Origin: Cryptomeria japonica
Taxonomy: Eukaryota; Streptophyta; Pinopsida; Cupressales; Cupressaceae
DNA length: 64,000 bases
Direction of reading: 5' to 3'
Assembly: GCF_030272615.1 (NCBI RefSeq)
Contig: NC_081405.1
Location: 608,764,677 to 608,828,676, forward strand
Shown: positions 48,901 through 59,639 of the stretch, piece after piece
How the letters are laid out: the number at the start of each line of letters is the position of its first letter
Numbering within the stretch: position 1 is the stretch's first letter
Program-made: the position numbers and the translations under genes
The notes under the pieces: generated by a model
Seen by the model: the letters and a program-made list of their open reading frames with translations, nothing else
Told to the model about the DNA's origin: nothing
The model's database searches: none

Positions 48901-51120
48901 ACTAGCACTTTTTTAATGAATTTTAGAGGAAGTGATTTGTAGGGCATCGTGATCTAGAATTTGTCACTATCTTCTTTGCAAACCTATAGCCATCTCTACT
49001 ATCAAATTAGAACCTTCACACACAAAAATGAGGAAAAGTTATTGTGTTGTGTAGAGGATTGGTTAAGCCAAACCATATGTTGATGTTTCCATTGATAAAA
49101 AAGAGAGTTTGTCCTTGGGGAGGATAGAGGCTAAATCATAAATGAAATGTTGAACTAGCAATATTATACCTTACAAGTAATAATGGCGTTGTTACAATTA
49201 TCTTTTAAAAAGTCCTCGAAGTGTTGATGAAATAAAATGATAAAACATAACATAATCAATAAAAAAATATTAATTGAAGATATGTTGTTGTATCTTTTGT
49301 TACTTTACACAAATTTTCTCTTAATCTAATTGAATTAGAACTCCTTGGAAAATAAAAATATTCTGATTCAATCATAAATAATAGAGGCATAATTGGCACA
49401 CATTTGAATTGAGTCCCCTTTTGGAGGGACTAGGGTCTTGGGCACCCTAGTCCACTCAGACTACATAGGGTTTTGGGAACCCTGGTCCTCTCAAACATAC
49501 ACAAGAAAAAGGGGCAGTAGAGTATCAAGATCCAAAACAAAGGATCTCTAGAGTCAAAATTACTATATGACAACAGCACGATAGGATAGGGTCCAAATAG
49601 GCTTAAAATGACCCAAGAGAAGGCATACTAAATTAGGGGCCCAAATAGAGTGTGAATATTGTAAAGGATTACAATTTATAACACTATAAAATGATAGTAA
49701 CTAACATATAAATGTCTCATTAAACACTCAAATCAAGAATTCGAATGATAGTAACATAGGGATTATCTAAGAAAGAGAACACAAACAAGAGGAGAATAAT
49801 GAGGACCAAATTCAAACTTTGATACCATAAAACTAATGTCTTATATCAAAATAATTATAAAATTTAGATCTCACAATCTAATTGACTCATCGAGAACCAA
49901 GGAAAACTAGAACACTTAAATATAAGATAACATTTGACAATAAATCTGAATAGAAATAACTTTGGATTCATCGTTCTTTTGGGAAATATACCCAGGGTGT
50001 GTATACAAGGAACACCATGTTTCTAGGGAGCTTTGTAAGTTATTAGTGAGGAAAATGAATAACACAATACCACATTATTACGATGGTATATTATCTTTCC
50101 AAGTAGGTTTAGATGTGTGTTTTGAGTAGCATATGGTGAGATTCAAAAGTGAATAGAATAACATTGTTATTCTATTAAATGTGATAAGGAAAATAATAGA
50201 TAGATCAAGTCCGTATAGAAGAATAAGAATTTGATGAGTTCTATCAAAATTAATACTGATACTTAAAATATGTTCAATCAAGCACTTTAATGAATTATGC
50301 ACTATGTAAGTGATAATAGAAATATAGTTTGTTAATAAGACCTGTACGTGTAAAAGCGTATAAAATATATAAAATGTGCCTGAATGTATTATTAAGTTCA
50401 AGGTTATATTAGAAACATTCCCTATTCAAAACTTTCTTGATATTGTGTTCAGGGCCACTCTTAAGGTACCAATAAATTATAGGCTTATATAGGCAAAAAT
50501 TTATTTATAAATCATCAAAGAAAGTATTAGAAAAACTCTTTGAGGTAAATTATACTAGCCTTAATTGAAACCACTATCCTATGGATATTTGTTATATTCA
50601 ATAATTTGAAGACTTTAATAATGATATAGTAATTTTGGAATTAGGTAATTTATCATGTCTTTCCCCATGCTTTCACTCCCTACTCTATCTTTATCTTTGG
50701 CCCTAGGATTTTATGTCTCAATATAATCATGTACTTCTTAAGCTATTAGACTAATCCATGAACCTCAATTATTCTTCACTTACTTTTTTCATTGCTTCGT
50801 CTCCTTTAGCTGTGAGTAATCACCATCCCAAATTCCTAATTTGACAATTCAATTTTCCTTTAAATCTCAATATATTGTGCCTTTAGTATTTTAGCTATTC
50901 ATTTCTCTTACCCCACTTCTCATCTCCCTTCCTCATTGCCAAACCCATAATTGTGGGAATAATTATAGAGGCATGTCAAAAAGGTATAAGGTTCTGGTGA
51001 AACCAATCTCTGAAGGTCTTAAAATACTCCCGCCTTTTTCTCTTGCACTTTTTTCTTCTAGCATTAGGAACTCTAGATCAATGATCTCTAATCCATTTAT
51101 CTTGAGTCATAATCCTTTGC
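45966..51120. repeat. Large tandem duplication, copy 2
   Basis: Second copy of 41200-45640, offset about 4.72-4.77 kb up to 49811. A segment 49812-50577 is absent from copy 1; after it the match resumes with an offset of 5.49 kb until TCATAATCCTTTG at 51107-51119. The TATA-like box is 48363-48371. The repeat ends some 45 bp before the 43-bp satellite. Confidence 0.85.
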
Positions 51121-51166
51121 AGGGATAACTTTAAGAAACCCCCCCCGGGAAACTATGTAAAATCTT

Positions 51167-51545
51167 GGCGAATCAGACATTATTTTCGGGGGAAATTTTC
51201 ATATCGATGGCGAAATTTTTTTTTAAAATGAGGAAAAAATTATTTTGTATTGGCAATTTTGTATCTAGGGTACGAAAATGCCATAAATTTTTGGCGAATA
51301 ATACCTTGTTCTATGGGAAAAATATTTATTGTGGGAGGCGAATAATTATTGCTAAAAGGAACAAATATATAATTGTATGAGCGAAAAATTTTACTTCGAA
51401 GGAAAAATTATTTAAATGTATTGGCGATTTTTATCCACCGCTTGAAAATTATTTAATTTGTTTTGGCAAATATTTTGTTATTTATGGTACAATATATAAT
51501 TCATTGGTGATTTCATGAATTCATTGCCATTAATAGACAAGGCAC
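51167..51545 (+). repeat. Degenerate ~43-bp satellite, array 1
   Basis: A GGCGA-like core (GGCG, GGCA, GGTG or AGCG) occurs at 51167, 51209, 51252, 51293, 51337, 51380, 51423, 51465 and 51506, that is, at steps of 42, 43, 41, 44, 43, 43, 42 and 41. Between cores the units are A/T-rich with a mid-unit GGRAAA-type block. The units are too diverged to be seen as an exact repeat. Non-coding, because the steps are not multiples of three. Confidence 0.7.
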
Positions 51546-52150
51546 ATCACATCACATAATACATTGAGTCCGGACTCTGCACGATGTATCAATAAGCGCA
51601 GCCTCTTTGAAACGTAAAGGGTGACACATACCTAAAATATGTCAATGATTTTAAACCGTTCGATGATCCTAGATTAATGGCTGAAGTTTTTTTTTGGCCC
51701 AATTTTCTAAAGAGAACATAGCTCACCAGAAAATGCTCGGAATGGAATTGGATTCAATAGACACGTATCAAATGTCATGAATCACGATCGATAATTCCGT
51801 TCATTTAATATATATCTATTCACTTACGGCGATCCACTCTATCCCCATGACTTCTAATGTGATACTTGCCAATTTGGTAGTGGTTTATAGTTGTTTCTAT
51901 TTTCACACAATAGTGCATTTATGGGAAAGATTTGTAGAGATACGAAATATTTTAAAAAATTTATAGCAGTTAATACTGTTGAAGAATTAATTATTACAAT
52001 CAAGAGCTTCAACAATTTATATACGATCTATGCTTCTTTCATTTTCAATTAGCCTTTGTCATTTGGTAGATAAATCGTCGAAGCTTGCGGTATTTTAGGT
52101 TTATAGGCTCAGTGCTCAAGTTGTTTAATTTGTTAATGTGTTTTCTCAAC
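51546..52150. other. Unique-looking DNA, nothing recognised
   Basis: Moderately AT-rich with no clear frame or repeat. It separates satellite array 1 from the decayed frame at 52151. Confidence 0.4.
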
Positions 52151-52726
52151 ATGGACACTCCCATCCACTTGAGAAGTATTTTTGCATAGGACCAGAGGGC
52201 CTTTCTAGGGTCCGTTAGAGACCCAACCCTCTAATTAGTCTACAAGGAGGTTGGGTCATTCACCAATGAGGCTGTGCGGATGGTGCTGGGCGGACAATTT
52301 CTGTGAAATGAAAATAGGTATCATGTTAACATGGACCTTACATCCCGCTTCTTAGCATCTCTTCTGGACCTAGGAGGAGACAAGCTGGATATGCTGATGT
52401 TGTTGAGGAAGGTTTTTAAGGAAGACTTCCTCGGAGATTACATTACTCTTGTCGTTCTTGTAGAAGTAGGGGCGGGGATCCCTTAGGCGAGTGATTTATC
52501 CAAGCTTCTCCTCCCTGACCAAACACTGCCAGTGGCCAGGAAACCTTTTCTCCTAAACCTGAATGTAGAGCAGCTGACATGTCACAAAAAATGGGAGTGG
52601 ATTGGCAGGGACTTCCTCCGGAAATGGTTCCTCCTGAATGACTTTCCAAACTACATGTGGCTTGAAGAATTCTCTCAGCTTATGCTTTTCGAAGAATACT
52701 ATATGGAAGGAGGGCCAGATTCTTAG
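52151..52726 (+). pseudogene. Unrecognised decayed reading frame, 191 codons
   Basis: One frame from ATG 52151 to TAG 52726 reads as ordinary protein (VYKEVGSFTNEAVRMVLGGQ, MDLTSRFLASLLDLGGDKLD, WEWIGRDFLRKWFLLNDFPN) but has four in-frame stops (TAG 52187, TAA 52232, TGA 52304, TAG 52484). There are no frameshifts over 576 bp, which argues for a once-coding sequence. It is richer in G+C than its surroundings. The predicted protein would be soluble, acidic and Leu-rich with a Trp-rich end. I do not recognise a family. It may belong to a transposon or a host gene. Confidence 0.45.
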
Positions 52727-53104
52727 GGAAAATTTGTAAACAATTCCACTACGTGTGCCCTAGCCCCGCCCCCCTATAGTTTTTTCTTCTATGTCCTTGA
52801 ACCCTAACAGGCTGAGTGCCAGTGGCTCACTCATTTTGGCTTTTAAGTTTTTGGGGACTCAAGTCTCAAACGAAAAAATTGTAAATTTCAAAAGCATAAA
52901 TATTAATGATAATTTTTCAAATTCCAGTTTGTTTCACTTTGCCTCTTACAACCTTATGGATATAAAAATGCTTTCTATAATTCTATTTCATTTTTATTAA
53001 TTAATTTCTTTCAAATGCATTTTGTATATGAGCTATGTTATTTCAATTATTTGTTAAACAATGGAAATAAATTTAATACTGTGATCTTTTTTATGTAATG
53101 CTAT
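52727..53104. other. Flank of LTR element E
   Basis: AT-rich DNA ending in the target site GCTAT (53100-53104). The pre-insertion sequence continues at 60881. Confidence 0.5.
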
Positions 53105-54285
53105 TGTAGCGTCCTAAAATTGCGACACTTGCAATTTCGACTGCATTTTAGTCTTCACGATGGCGACGCAACATGCAACCTGAATGGAGACCCCGAAACT
53201 TGTCCACGACACTGAAAACTGCATTTTTCAAGCACCCTGGCCTGAACCTCCTTGCACCCTGCTGTCCCGGGAGGTGGGACCAGAGCGCCCAGCGCCCTGG
53301 TCCCTGGGTCCTATTTTGGGCCCGGTCTCCTAAGGGGTCTCGGGTCTTTTTTGTTTGCAATTTGGAAATTATCTTTCCTGGTCGGCCTAAGGTCGGGAAA
53401 ATCAGTCTATCAGCCCTAAATGACAAGTATATAAACTACATTTTCCTCTTTCATTCGATATGATGGAAAAGGCATGGAAACTATACTCAAGCATTCAAGC
53501 ATTCCTTCAAGCAATTGATCATTTCAAGTCTCCATTCAAGGCTAAGTGTTGCATTCAAGACAAGGATTGAACCATTGAAGAGGAGATCACATACTACTAC
53601 AACATACAACATACAACATCTAAACCTTTGCACATAAGGATACAAACATCCTTAGAACAAGGTATTAGTACTTGTTTTACAGTCATTTACATTTACAGCA
53701 CTTGCTCATTTCTTGGTTAATTCCAAAACCGGGGTTTGACCTAAAGGCAAACCCCTAATCCCTAACCCCCCAATCGTCTTCGCTTTTCTGTGTGTAGGTT
53801 GCAGGTACGCGGCTGAAATTGAAGATCTGGAATCCTTGTGCAGAGACGAACAGATCCCCCTTCGTTTCGCGGATTTTTCGGAGGACCGTGGCGCTGGGCG
53901 CCATCGTCCCGACAACTTTTGCTCAAATTTACAGGACAGCGCCATATCAACATTTTACTGCTAATTCCAGGTCCGCAGCTTCATCCTATATCCCTATCTC
54001 AGTTTATAAGCGAATCTTTGTCACTTTCTATGCATTCCTAGCTTAATTCTTCTATGCACATTCTTTACAAAAGAGGGTAGCCTTGCTTTCTTAACCCCTT
54101 GAAACACATTTAGCATCCAATCTTGCATTGCATGGGATTGGATCTTGTGGGTTTCAACCCCTCTTTTGAATGTAAAGTCTCTCCCCTAAGTGAAAACCAT
54201 CAACCCTAGTGAATCTCCCTTCTCTCTCCTTGGAGTTGGAAGAGGGGAGAGCAACTAGGGTTCGATCGCGATTTTCCACTTTACA
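53105..54285 (+). repeat. Element E 5' LTR
   Basis: 1181 bp. A TATATAAA box at 53428-53435 is the likely promoter. It has a GC-rich stretch with GCGCCCAGCGCCCTGGTCC near 53285. It ends TTACA right before the primer-binding-site-like sequence. Confidence 0.92.
53428..53435 (+). promoter_or_regulatory. Element E LTR TATA box
   Basis: TATATAAA, kept in the 3' LTR at 60010-60017. Transcription of the element would start about 30 bp downstream. Confidence 0.55.
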
Positions 54286-55548
54286 TTTTGGTGAACCCGA
54301 CGTGAACATCCTTTCTGATTTTTCATTCTTAGATCTGAAAAAATTGATTACATTTCCATGTTTGATCTTTTGCAAAATTTTAGAGGTGATTGCATAAAAA
54401 CCCTAAAATTTCTTTTTAGTAATTAAGCTTGTGAAATGTTTAAATGTTAATGCTTGTTTCAGATCTATCCTTCTATTACAAATTATCAATTCATATTTGT
54501 GCTTTAATTTTGAAAATTAAGTGGTTAAGTGTCAAAACCCTAATTTTTGAAACCTTCTTGATTCAACCTTTGACTGACAATTTCACTGATCAAAACATCT
54601 CCAAATCAGTTGTAACTTTGGATTCCGCAATAAAATCACAATATCTTTCATCCCTGAAAATTTGGAAAAAAGTTGCGAGGACCATGTGCACTCCGAACAC
54701 CATCGTCCCCGACATTTTTTCCGAAATTTCGGGAGCGAGATCTTACTGTATTTTCCTGCTAAAATCCAGAATTTTGGCTGATTTTACCAATTTTAACACC
54801 TTCAAAATTACAGTCAAATTTGGTCTTCTGATTGCTTGGATTAAGGCTTCTAAACATTCAAAAATCATTGAAACTGAAATTTTATGTCAAAATTGTGTTC
54901 TTACTGTCCTAAATCTGAAAAGTGTGTTAACATTCATTAAAAATTTCAGTGCTTTATTCAAATTCTTGCATTTTGTGACTTTTGAAATTAAGTGCTTAAT
55001 TACAACAACTTTGATTTCCGCTTTCAAAATTGAATTTTGCGTGAAATTGAGTCAACTTTTGAATTTCAAAACTTGCATTGCTTTTGGCATTCCCTCTAAA
55101 ATCATAAAATTCAAAATTTCAGTTTCCCTCCCGTTTTCAAAATTCAAATTTTGCATTTTTCGACAATCTGGGTAGGGTTCAATTTTGAGATTGCAACTTT
55201 AATTTGGCCTACCTACAGATCGTAAAATCACTCAATTTTTTCAGATTGGCTTTAAAATCATCATACCTTTCATCCCTGCAAATTTCAAAAAAAGTTGCAA
55301 GGACCGTGTTGCACTCCGAGCGCCACGGTCTTGGACATTTTTTCCGAAATTTCGGGAGACTGTCGTGATTGCATTTAACAGCTTAAATCCAGAAGATTGG
55401 CTGATTTTACTGAAAATTGCTACCTCTAAAATCAAAATTTTCTCTCCTTCTCTAGTGCATGAGTTTTACAACAATAAGCCCTACTTACACTATTCCCGTT
55501 AGATGAAGCCGTAGAATTAAGTCTTTCCAAGGTTTAATTACCGAGGAC
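54286..55548 (+). other. Element E untranslated leader with internal repeats
   Basis: Two imperfect direct repeats (about 54625-54800 and 55245-55420) share CATCCCTG(A/C)AAATTT, AGGACC and TTTTTTCCGAAATTTCGGGAG, and resemble an LTR segment at 53880-53970. CCGAAATTTCGG is a perfect 12-bp palindrome in both. The open frame at 54444-55175 here is low-complexity and unlikely to be coding. Confidence 0.6.
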
Positions 55549-58500
55549 ATGGAACCTAATTTGAATAGCCTTTTTAACGAGGACATGGGTAATTCCTCTA
55601 ATCCTCCTAATCATGAAGAAGCTCTCCATGAGGTTTCTGAAGAACAAATTTTGAAATTGGATAACCAATTTGACGATTTTCGACACTGGATGTCTCATGA
55701 ATACCCTGATAGTCAAGCTCTTCCTTTAATTGAGGGTCTAAAACGTATGCTTCAAAGTGATAAGAATGGAATTGATATTTTGCATGGTATTGCACACATT
55801 GTTGATTCGAATGTGATGCCTATGAAGAGTTGTGCCAAAACTTTAGGTTATACACAACCTCCTACTCAAGTCAATCATTCTATTCCTTTGATGTCTTCTA
55901 TTGCTAGCATACCTACCTTTACATCAAACATAATGACCACTTCTACACAAGACATTCCCCTTGTGATCACTAGTCATGGGGGCGATCCTCCCTCTTCTTC
56001 AATTAACCCTCTTCCTTCATTCAATCCGACTTCTTCATTCATTCCTTCAATGAGTGTTCCTATTACATCTTCACAAATGAACATGACGCAAGGGGGCAAT
56101 TCATTTAACCATTCCATTCCTCCTTGTAGTGTTCCTCCTGTCCAATCATCTCCTATGACTAATTATCATAGAGTCCCACCACCTTACTCTTTACCTTCTT
56201 TCAATAACATAACACCTCCATCTCAATCTAACACATCTAATATGAACTCTTTGACTAAAGCGACCATTAACAATCTTGCACAAACTGTCTCTTCTTTACA
56301 GCAACAAATTGCCTCTATGAATCAATCTAAGTTTAGTGTGCCCACATTTGATGTTGCGAGCCCACTTTCTCTTGACATTGTTCGAGCTATTCCCCCTAAA
56401 CATGTTGAAATTCCGCATTTGGAGCTTTATAATGGTAAGGGTGATCCTCTAACACATGTTAAGACCTTTCAAATAATATGTACTGATTTTGCTTATGACC
56501 CAAGGTTGCTTGCAAAACTATTCACTAGAACATTAAGAGACAAAGCCCTACAATGGTATTGCTCGTTGCCTTCCTATTCTATTACTTCTTTCGAACAACT
56601 TGCAAATGCTTTCATTCAACAATTTCAAAACAATGTAAGTCCTAAAGTTACTTTGATTGATTTAATGCATTGTAAACAAGGTGTTAAAGAAAAAGTGACT
56701 GATTTCATTGGTAGATATAAGCATTTGTATGCTCAAATTTCTTTTCCAGTGCCTGACAATGATATTCAAAGAATCTTTATTTCTAATTTACAAAAAGATA
56801 TTCGAGACAAACTTCTGTTTTCTGAGTTTACTTCTTTCCAACAGTTGTGTGCCACTCTTCACAATTATCAACTGACTGTGAGTCAAATGGAACAATCACA
56901 TCCTATGGCTCTGAGTGATAAGGGTGATAGCAGTCAACAACCATTTGGGAAGTTTAAACCGAACAGAGATTCCATCAAATTCAATGAAAACATCATCAAC
57001 AACAATGTGAATGCAGCATCAGGTGTGCCTCCTATTTCTAAGTTTTTCAAGAAAGAAAGAAAGTATACTCCTTTGAATGAATCATTGCATAGTATTATGA
57101 ATAAGTTATTGGAACAAAATGTGCTTACTCTTCCTCCTATAAGGCAAATTGATCCTACAAAGATTACTTCACCTTATTTTGATAACAAATCCTTTTGTCA
57201 ATTTCATCGTCAGCCTGGGCATGATACTGAAAAATGTTTTTCTTTAAAGGGTAAAATTCAAGATTTGATTGATAATAATACTATTTCTGCTTTTGGAGTG
57301 AATGATAAAGGCAATACATCTGTAGCTCCTCCTAATCAAAATCTTCAGATTTTTACTGATCCATTACCTTCTCATACTTCTCATACCTCTAATGCGATTG
57401 AGGCTAATGATTCCTCTCTCTCATCTGATGATCTTGTGTCTATGACTCCGAATGTGATTAACTTTGTAGAGCAGCAAGAAAACCCTAAAGAACTTTCCAT
57501 CACATTTGATTCCAGTGAAACCATTAGGGCACCTGATGGTCCTTTATACATAGTTGCAAAAGTCAAGAATACACCTTGTCGTGGAGTGCTTATTGATCCT
57601 TCGTGCATGGTTAATATCATTACTGAAGAATTTATTTTTACTTTGCAATTGAATCAAGTGATTTATGACAAAACAGATGTGATTGTGAAACTATTTGATG
57701 CATTTTCTTCTCCTGCAATTGGTTCTATTACATTGCCTATTGAGGTCCATAACAAATCCCTTGATGTGAACTTTGCTATTATTCCATCTTCCGAACAATT
57801 TCGTGTGAAGCTTGGCTATCCTTGGCTATCTTCCATGAAAGCTATTGCTTCTCCTATCCATAAGTGTTTGAAATTTCCCCATAATGGTGAAGTTGTTACT
57901 GTCAATCATAGCCTCTTTAAACTAGCTGAAAGAACTTCTAGCGTTCCTCTTGATTATTTTTGGCCTAAACAATTCCAATCTCTTCCTCCGCGAAGTGATC
58001 ATCTTTTCAAATCTTATCAAAAGTGGAAAACAGATATGATCCTATCTTTAAGTGAACCTAGAACACCTAAACTTGACATTCCTATCATTCTTGAGAAGGA
58101 AGTTCTTCCTTTGAAAGATAAAACTAATGTCTTTCCTCAAGAAGATTCCCAACCCATCCCTATGGATGTGACTATGTCTATATCTAATAAACTTCCTAAA
58201 AGTAGACCTATCCCTCATCGTCATGATGGACTTGGTCTTCTTCCTAAACCAAAAATTCCTCCTTTATATGGAGCAGTTCCTCCTCCTTTTTATAGAGAGA
58301 AGAGACCTTCTTCTTCTCCTATTATCCAACCTAAACACCCAAGTGATAGGGATGAGAACATTCCTCCTCCTCAATCTTCTTCACTTCCTACTAAGACTAG
58401 ACGAAATTGTTCTACACGTGAACGCCGACGAAAGCGTCGTCTTAGAGCTCAAGCAGCTGCTTCTCAAACTTTGAAATCTCCAAAAACACCTTCAACAAGC

Positions 58501-58896
58501 ATTATTCCATATCCTCCTCAGCCGGACATTGAGCCTAAATCTCCTAAACATAAGATGCATGATGGTCTTGATCCTGTGCGAGTTAAAGATCCTATTTTTA
58601 TAAATCTTGATGATGATATAGATGAAAATGTTATTCATGATGAAAATGTTACTTCTCTTACTTCTGATAGTGAATATGAACTTGTTGATATTGATAACCA
58701 TTTATCCAATGAATTTTCTAAAGCACTTATCCTAGCTCCTAGACAAGAACAATGTTGCCCGGAACATGAACATAGCCCTTGTTTGGATCTTGTGATAGCT
58801 CCATCTGCTGTGTTGGATGTTCCTCCTCTAGCGTGTTCCCTGCCTTCCCGAAACATTGATCAGCAAGATCGGGGGGTAGATGACGTGCTAGACTAG
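55549..58896 (+). CDS. Gag-protease-like polyprotein of LTR element E
   Basis: An intact 1115-codon ORF. Residues 1-290 are Ser/Pro/Asn-rich. 293-445 form a retrotransposon gag domain (LYNGKGDPLTHVKTF, ALQWYCSLP, FEQLANAFIQQF, DFIGRYKHLYAQ). A CQFHRQPGHDTEKCFSLK zinc-finger-like motif (C550, H553, H558, C563) is typical of plant Tat/Athila-type gags. 665-765 is a retropepsin-like domain (VLIDPSCMVNII at 680-691; AIGSITLPIEVHNKSLDVNF) in which DPS replaces the usual D[ST]G, so catalysis is doubtful. After it come a Pro-rich spacer, a basic stretch (RERRRKRRLRAQ, 957-968) and an acidic tail (980-1115). No RT, RNase H or integrase follows. A decayed relative is at 8430-11330. It would form the particle protein of a non-autonomous element. 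Confidence 0.85.
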   Translation: MEPNLNSLFNEDMGNSSNPPNHEEALHEVSEEQILKLDNQFDDFRHWMSHEYPDSQALPLIEGLKRMLQSDKNGIDILHGIAHIVDSNVMPMKSCAKTLGYTQPPTQVNHSIPLMSSIASIPTFTSNIMTTSTQDIPLVITSHGGDPPSSSINPLPSFNPTSSFIPSMSVPITSSQMNMTQGGNSFNHSIPPCSVPPVQSSPMTNYHRVPPPYSLPSFNNITPPSQSNTSNMNSLTKATINNLAQTVSSLQQQIASMNQSKFSVPTFDVASPLSLDIVRAIPPKHVEIPHLELYNGKGDPLTHVKTFQIICTDFAYDPRLLAKLFTRTLRDKALQWYCSLPSYSITSFEQLANAFIQQFQNNVSPKVTLIDLMHCKQGVKEKVTDFIGRYKHLYAQISFPVPDNDIQRIFISNLQKDIRDKLLFSEFTSFQQLCATLHNYQLTVSQMEQSHPMALSDKGDSSQQPFGKFKPNRDSIKFNENIINNNVNAASGVPPISKFFKKERKYTPLNESLHSIMNKLLEQNVLTLPPIRQIDPTKITSPYFDNKSFCQFHRQPGHDTEKCFSLKGKIQDLIDNNTISAFGVNDKGNTSVAPPNQNLQIFTDPLPSHTSHTSNAIEANDSSLSSDDLVSMTPNVINFVEQQENPKELSITFDSSETIRAPDGPLYIVAKVKNTPCRGVLIDPSCMVNIITEEFIFTLQLNQVIYDKTDVIVKLFDAFSSPAIGSITLPIEVHNKSLDVNFAIIPSSEQFRVKLGYPWLSSMKAIASPIHKCLKFPHNGEVVTVNHSLFKLAERTSSVPLDYFWPKQFQSLPPRSDHLFKSYQKWKTDMILSLSEPRTPKLDIPIILEKEVLPLKDKTNVFPQEDSQPIPMDVTMSISNKLPKSRPIPHRHDGLGLLPKPKIPPLYGAVPPPFYREKRPSSSPIIQPKHPSDRDENIPPPQSSSLPTKTRRNCSTRERRRKRRLRAQAAASQTLKSPKTPSTSIIPYPPQPDIEPKSPKHKMHDGLDPVRVKDPIFINLDDDIDENVIHDENVTSLTSDSEYELVDIDNHLSNEFSKALILAPRQEQCCPEHEHSPCLDLVIAPSAVLDVPPLACSLPSRNIDQQDRGVDDVLD

Positions 58897-59639
58897 TTAC
58901 ATTAGCATAGCAGATTCTCTCCTCCTCTCTTGTGTTACTTCTTCTATATGTTATTCTCATTCTTCTATTTGTTGTCCTTAGTGTTGTCTACTTGAGGATG
59001 ATGCAAAGCATTGAGATCTCTCGATCTCTCTCATGTTGACTCAAAAGACACATGTGTTCCCTTCTTCTAGGTGACCTTCCTTCATTGGGGAATGAAGAAC
59101 AATTATGCATACATACATATGATATATATACATGAATTATCATACAGCATACTGACCCCAAGGAAAGCGAAGTCACCTCGTGCTTTGTGTTTTGTGTCTA
59201 TTATCCTTGGGCTTATCTCACACTTGGGGGATAAGTCCTTGCGATAACGTGCTCCTTTCCTTTCTCATTCTTATATGTATCACTACCTTAAAGCAATCAC
59301 CCCCGGTGAGGCGTGTGCGATCGCTTTAATGTAGGGGGGCATACATCCCATTCATATCTTTTCAAGATACTTGAAAATTTCTTGGTGAACTTAGCTTCGC
59401 CTTGAAAATTTTCGGTATTCCTTTTGCATGACTCATAGTGAGGGAACCTTACTGCTGACAGTCATGGTTCTCCCTCGTGATCTTCCCTTTTACTTTGTCA
59501 ATCGAAGTTGTAAGATCCTTAGTCCACTGGGGGCTTGGTGTGTCTTGCCTCCTTGACGTGGTGAAAGTCTTTCAATGATTGTTCCTTGTACTTTACCGGA
59601 AGTATGAGCATACATACTCCCGCTAAAGTGGGGGCTAAA
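58897..59639 (+). other. Element E 3' untranslated region
   Basis: 743 bp without coding potential. It contains a G-run GTAGGGGGGCATAC near 59332 that looks like a second polypurine tract, and the terminal tract at 59625-59639. Confidence 0.6.

Noticed and set aside
51167-51545. Regular spacing resembling a CRISPR-like array
   Set aside because: The repeated core is only about 5-6 bases and varies; spacers are not unique sequences between conserved long repeats, and the context is a plant nuclear genome. A decayed satellite explains it.
53148-54046. Several open frames in the LTRs of element E, on both strands
   Set aside because: They are repeated in the other LTR, lie over the promoter region and have no domain; they reflect the GC-rich LTR sequence.
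54444-55175. Open frame of 243 codons in the leader of element E
   Set aside because: Low-complexity, Phe/Lys/Ile-rich composition from AT-rich leader DNA, with no domain. It spans one of the internal repeats, so it is most likely chance.
56500-58500. Basic RERRRKRRLRAQ stretch of the element E ORF as a sign of a host transcription factor
   Set aside because: It lies in one uninterrupted frame with a gag domain and retropepsin-like region between two LTRs, so a retroelement protein is the simpler reading.
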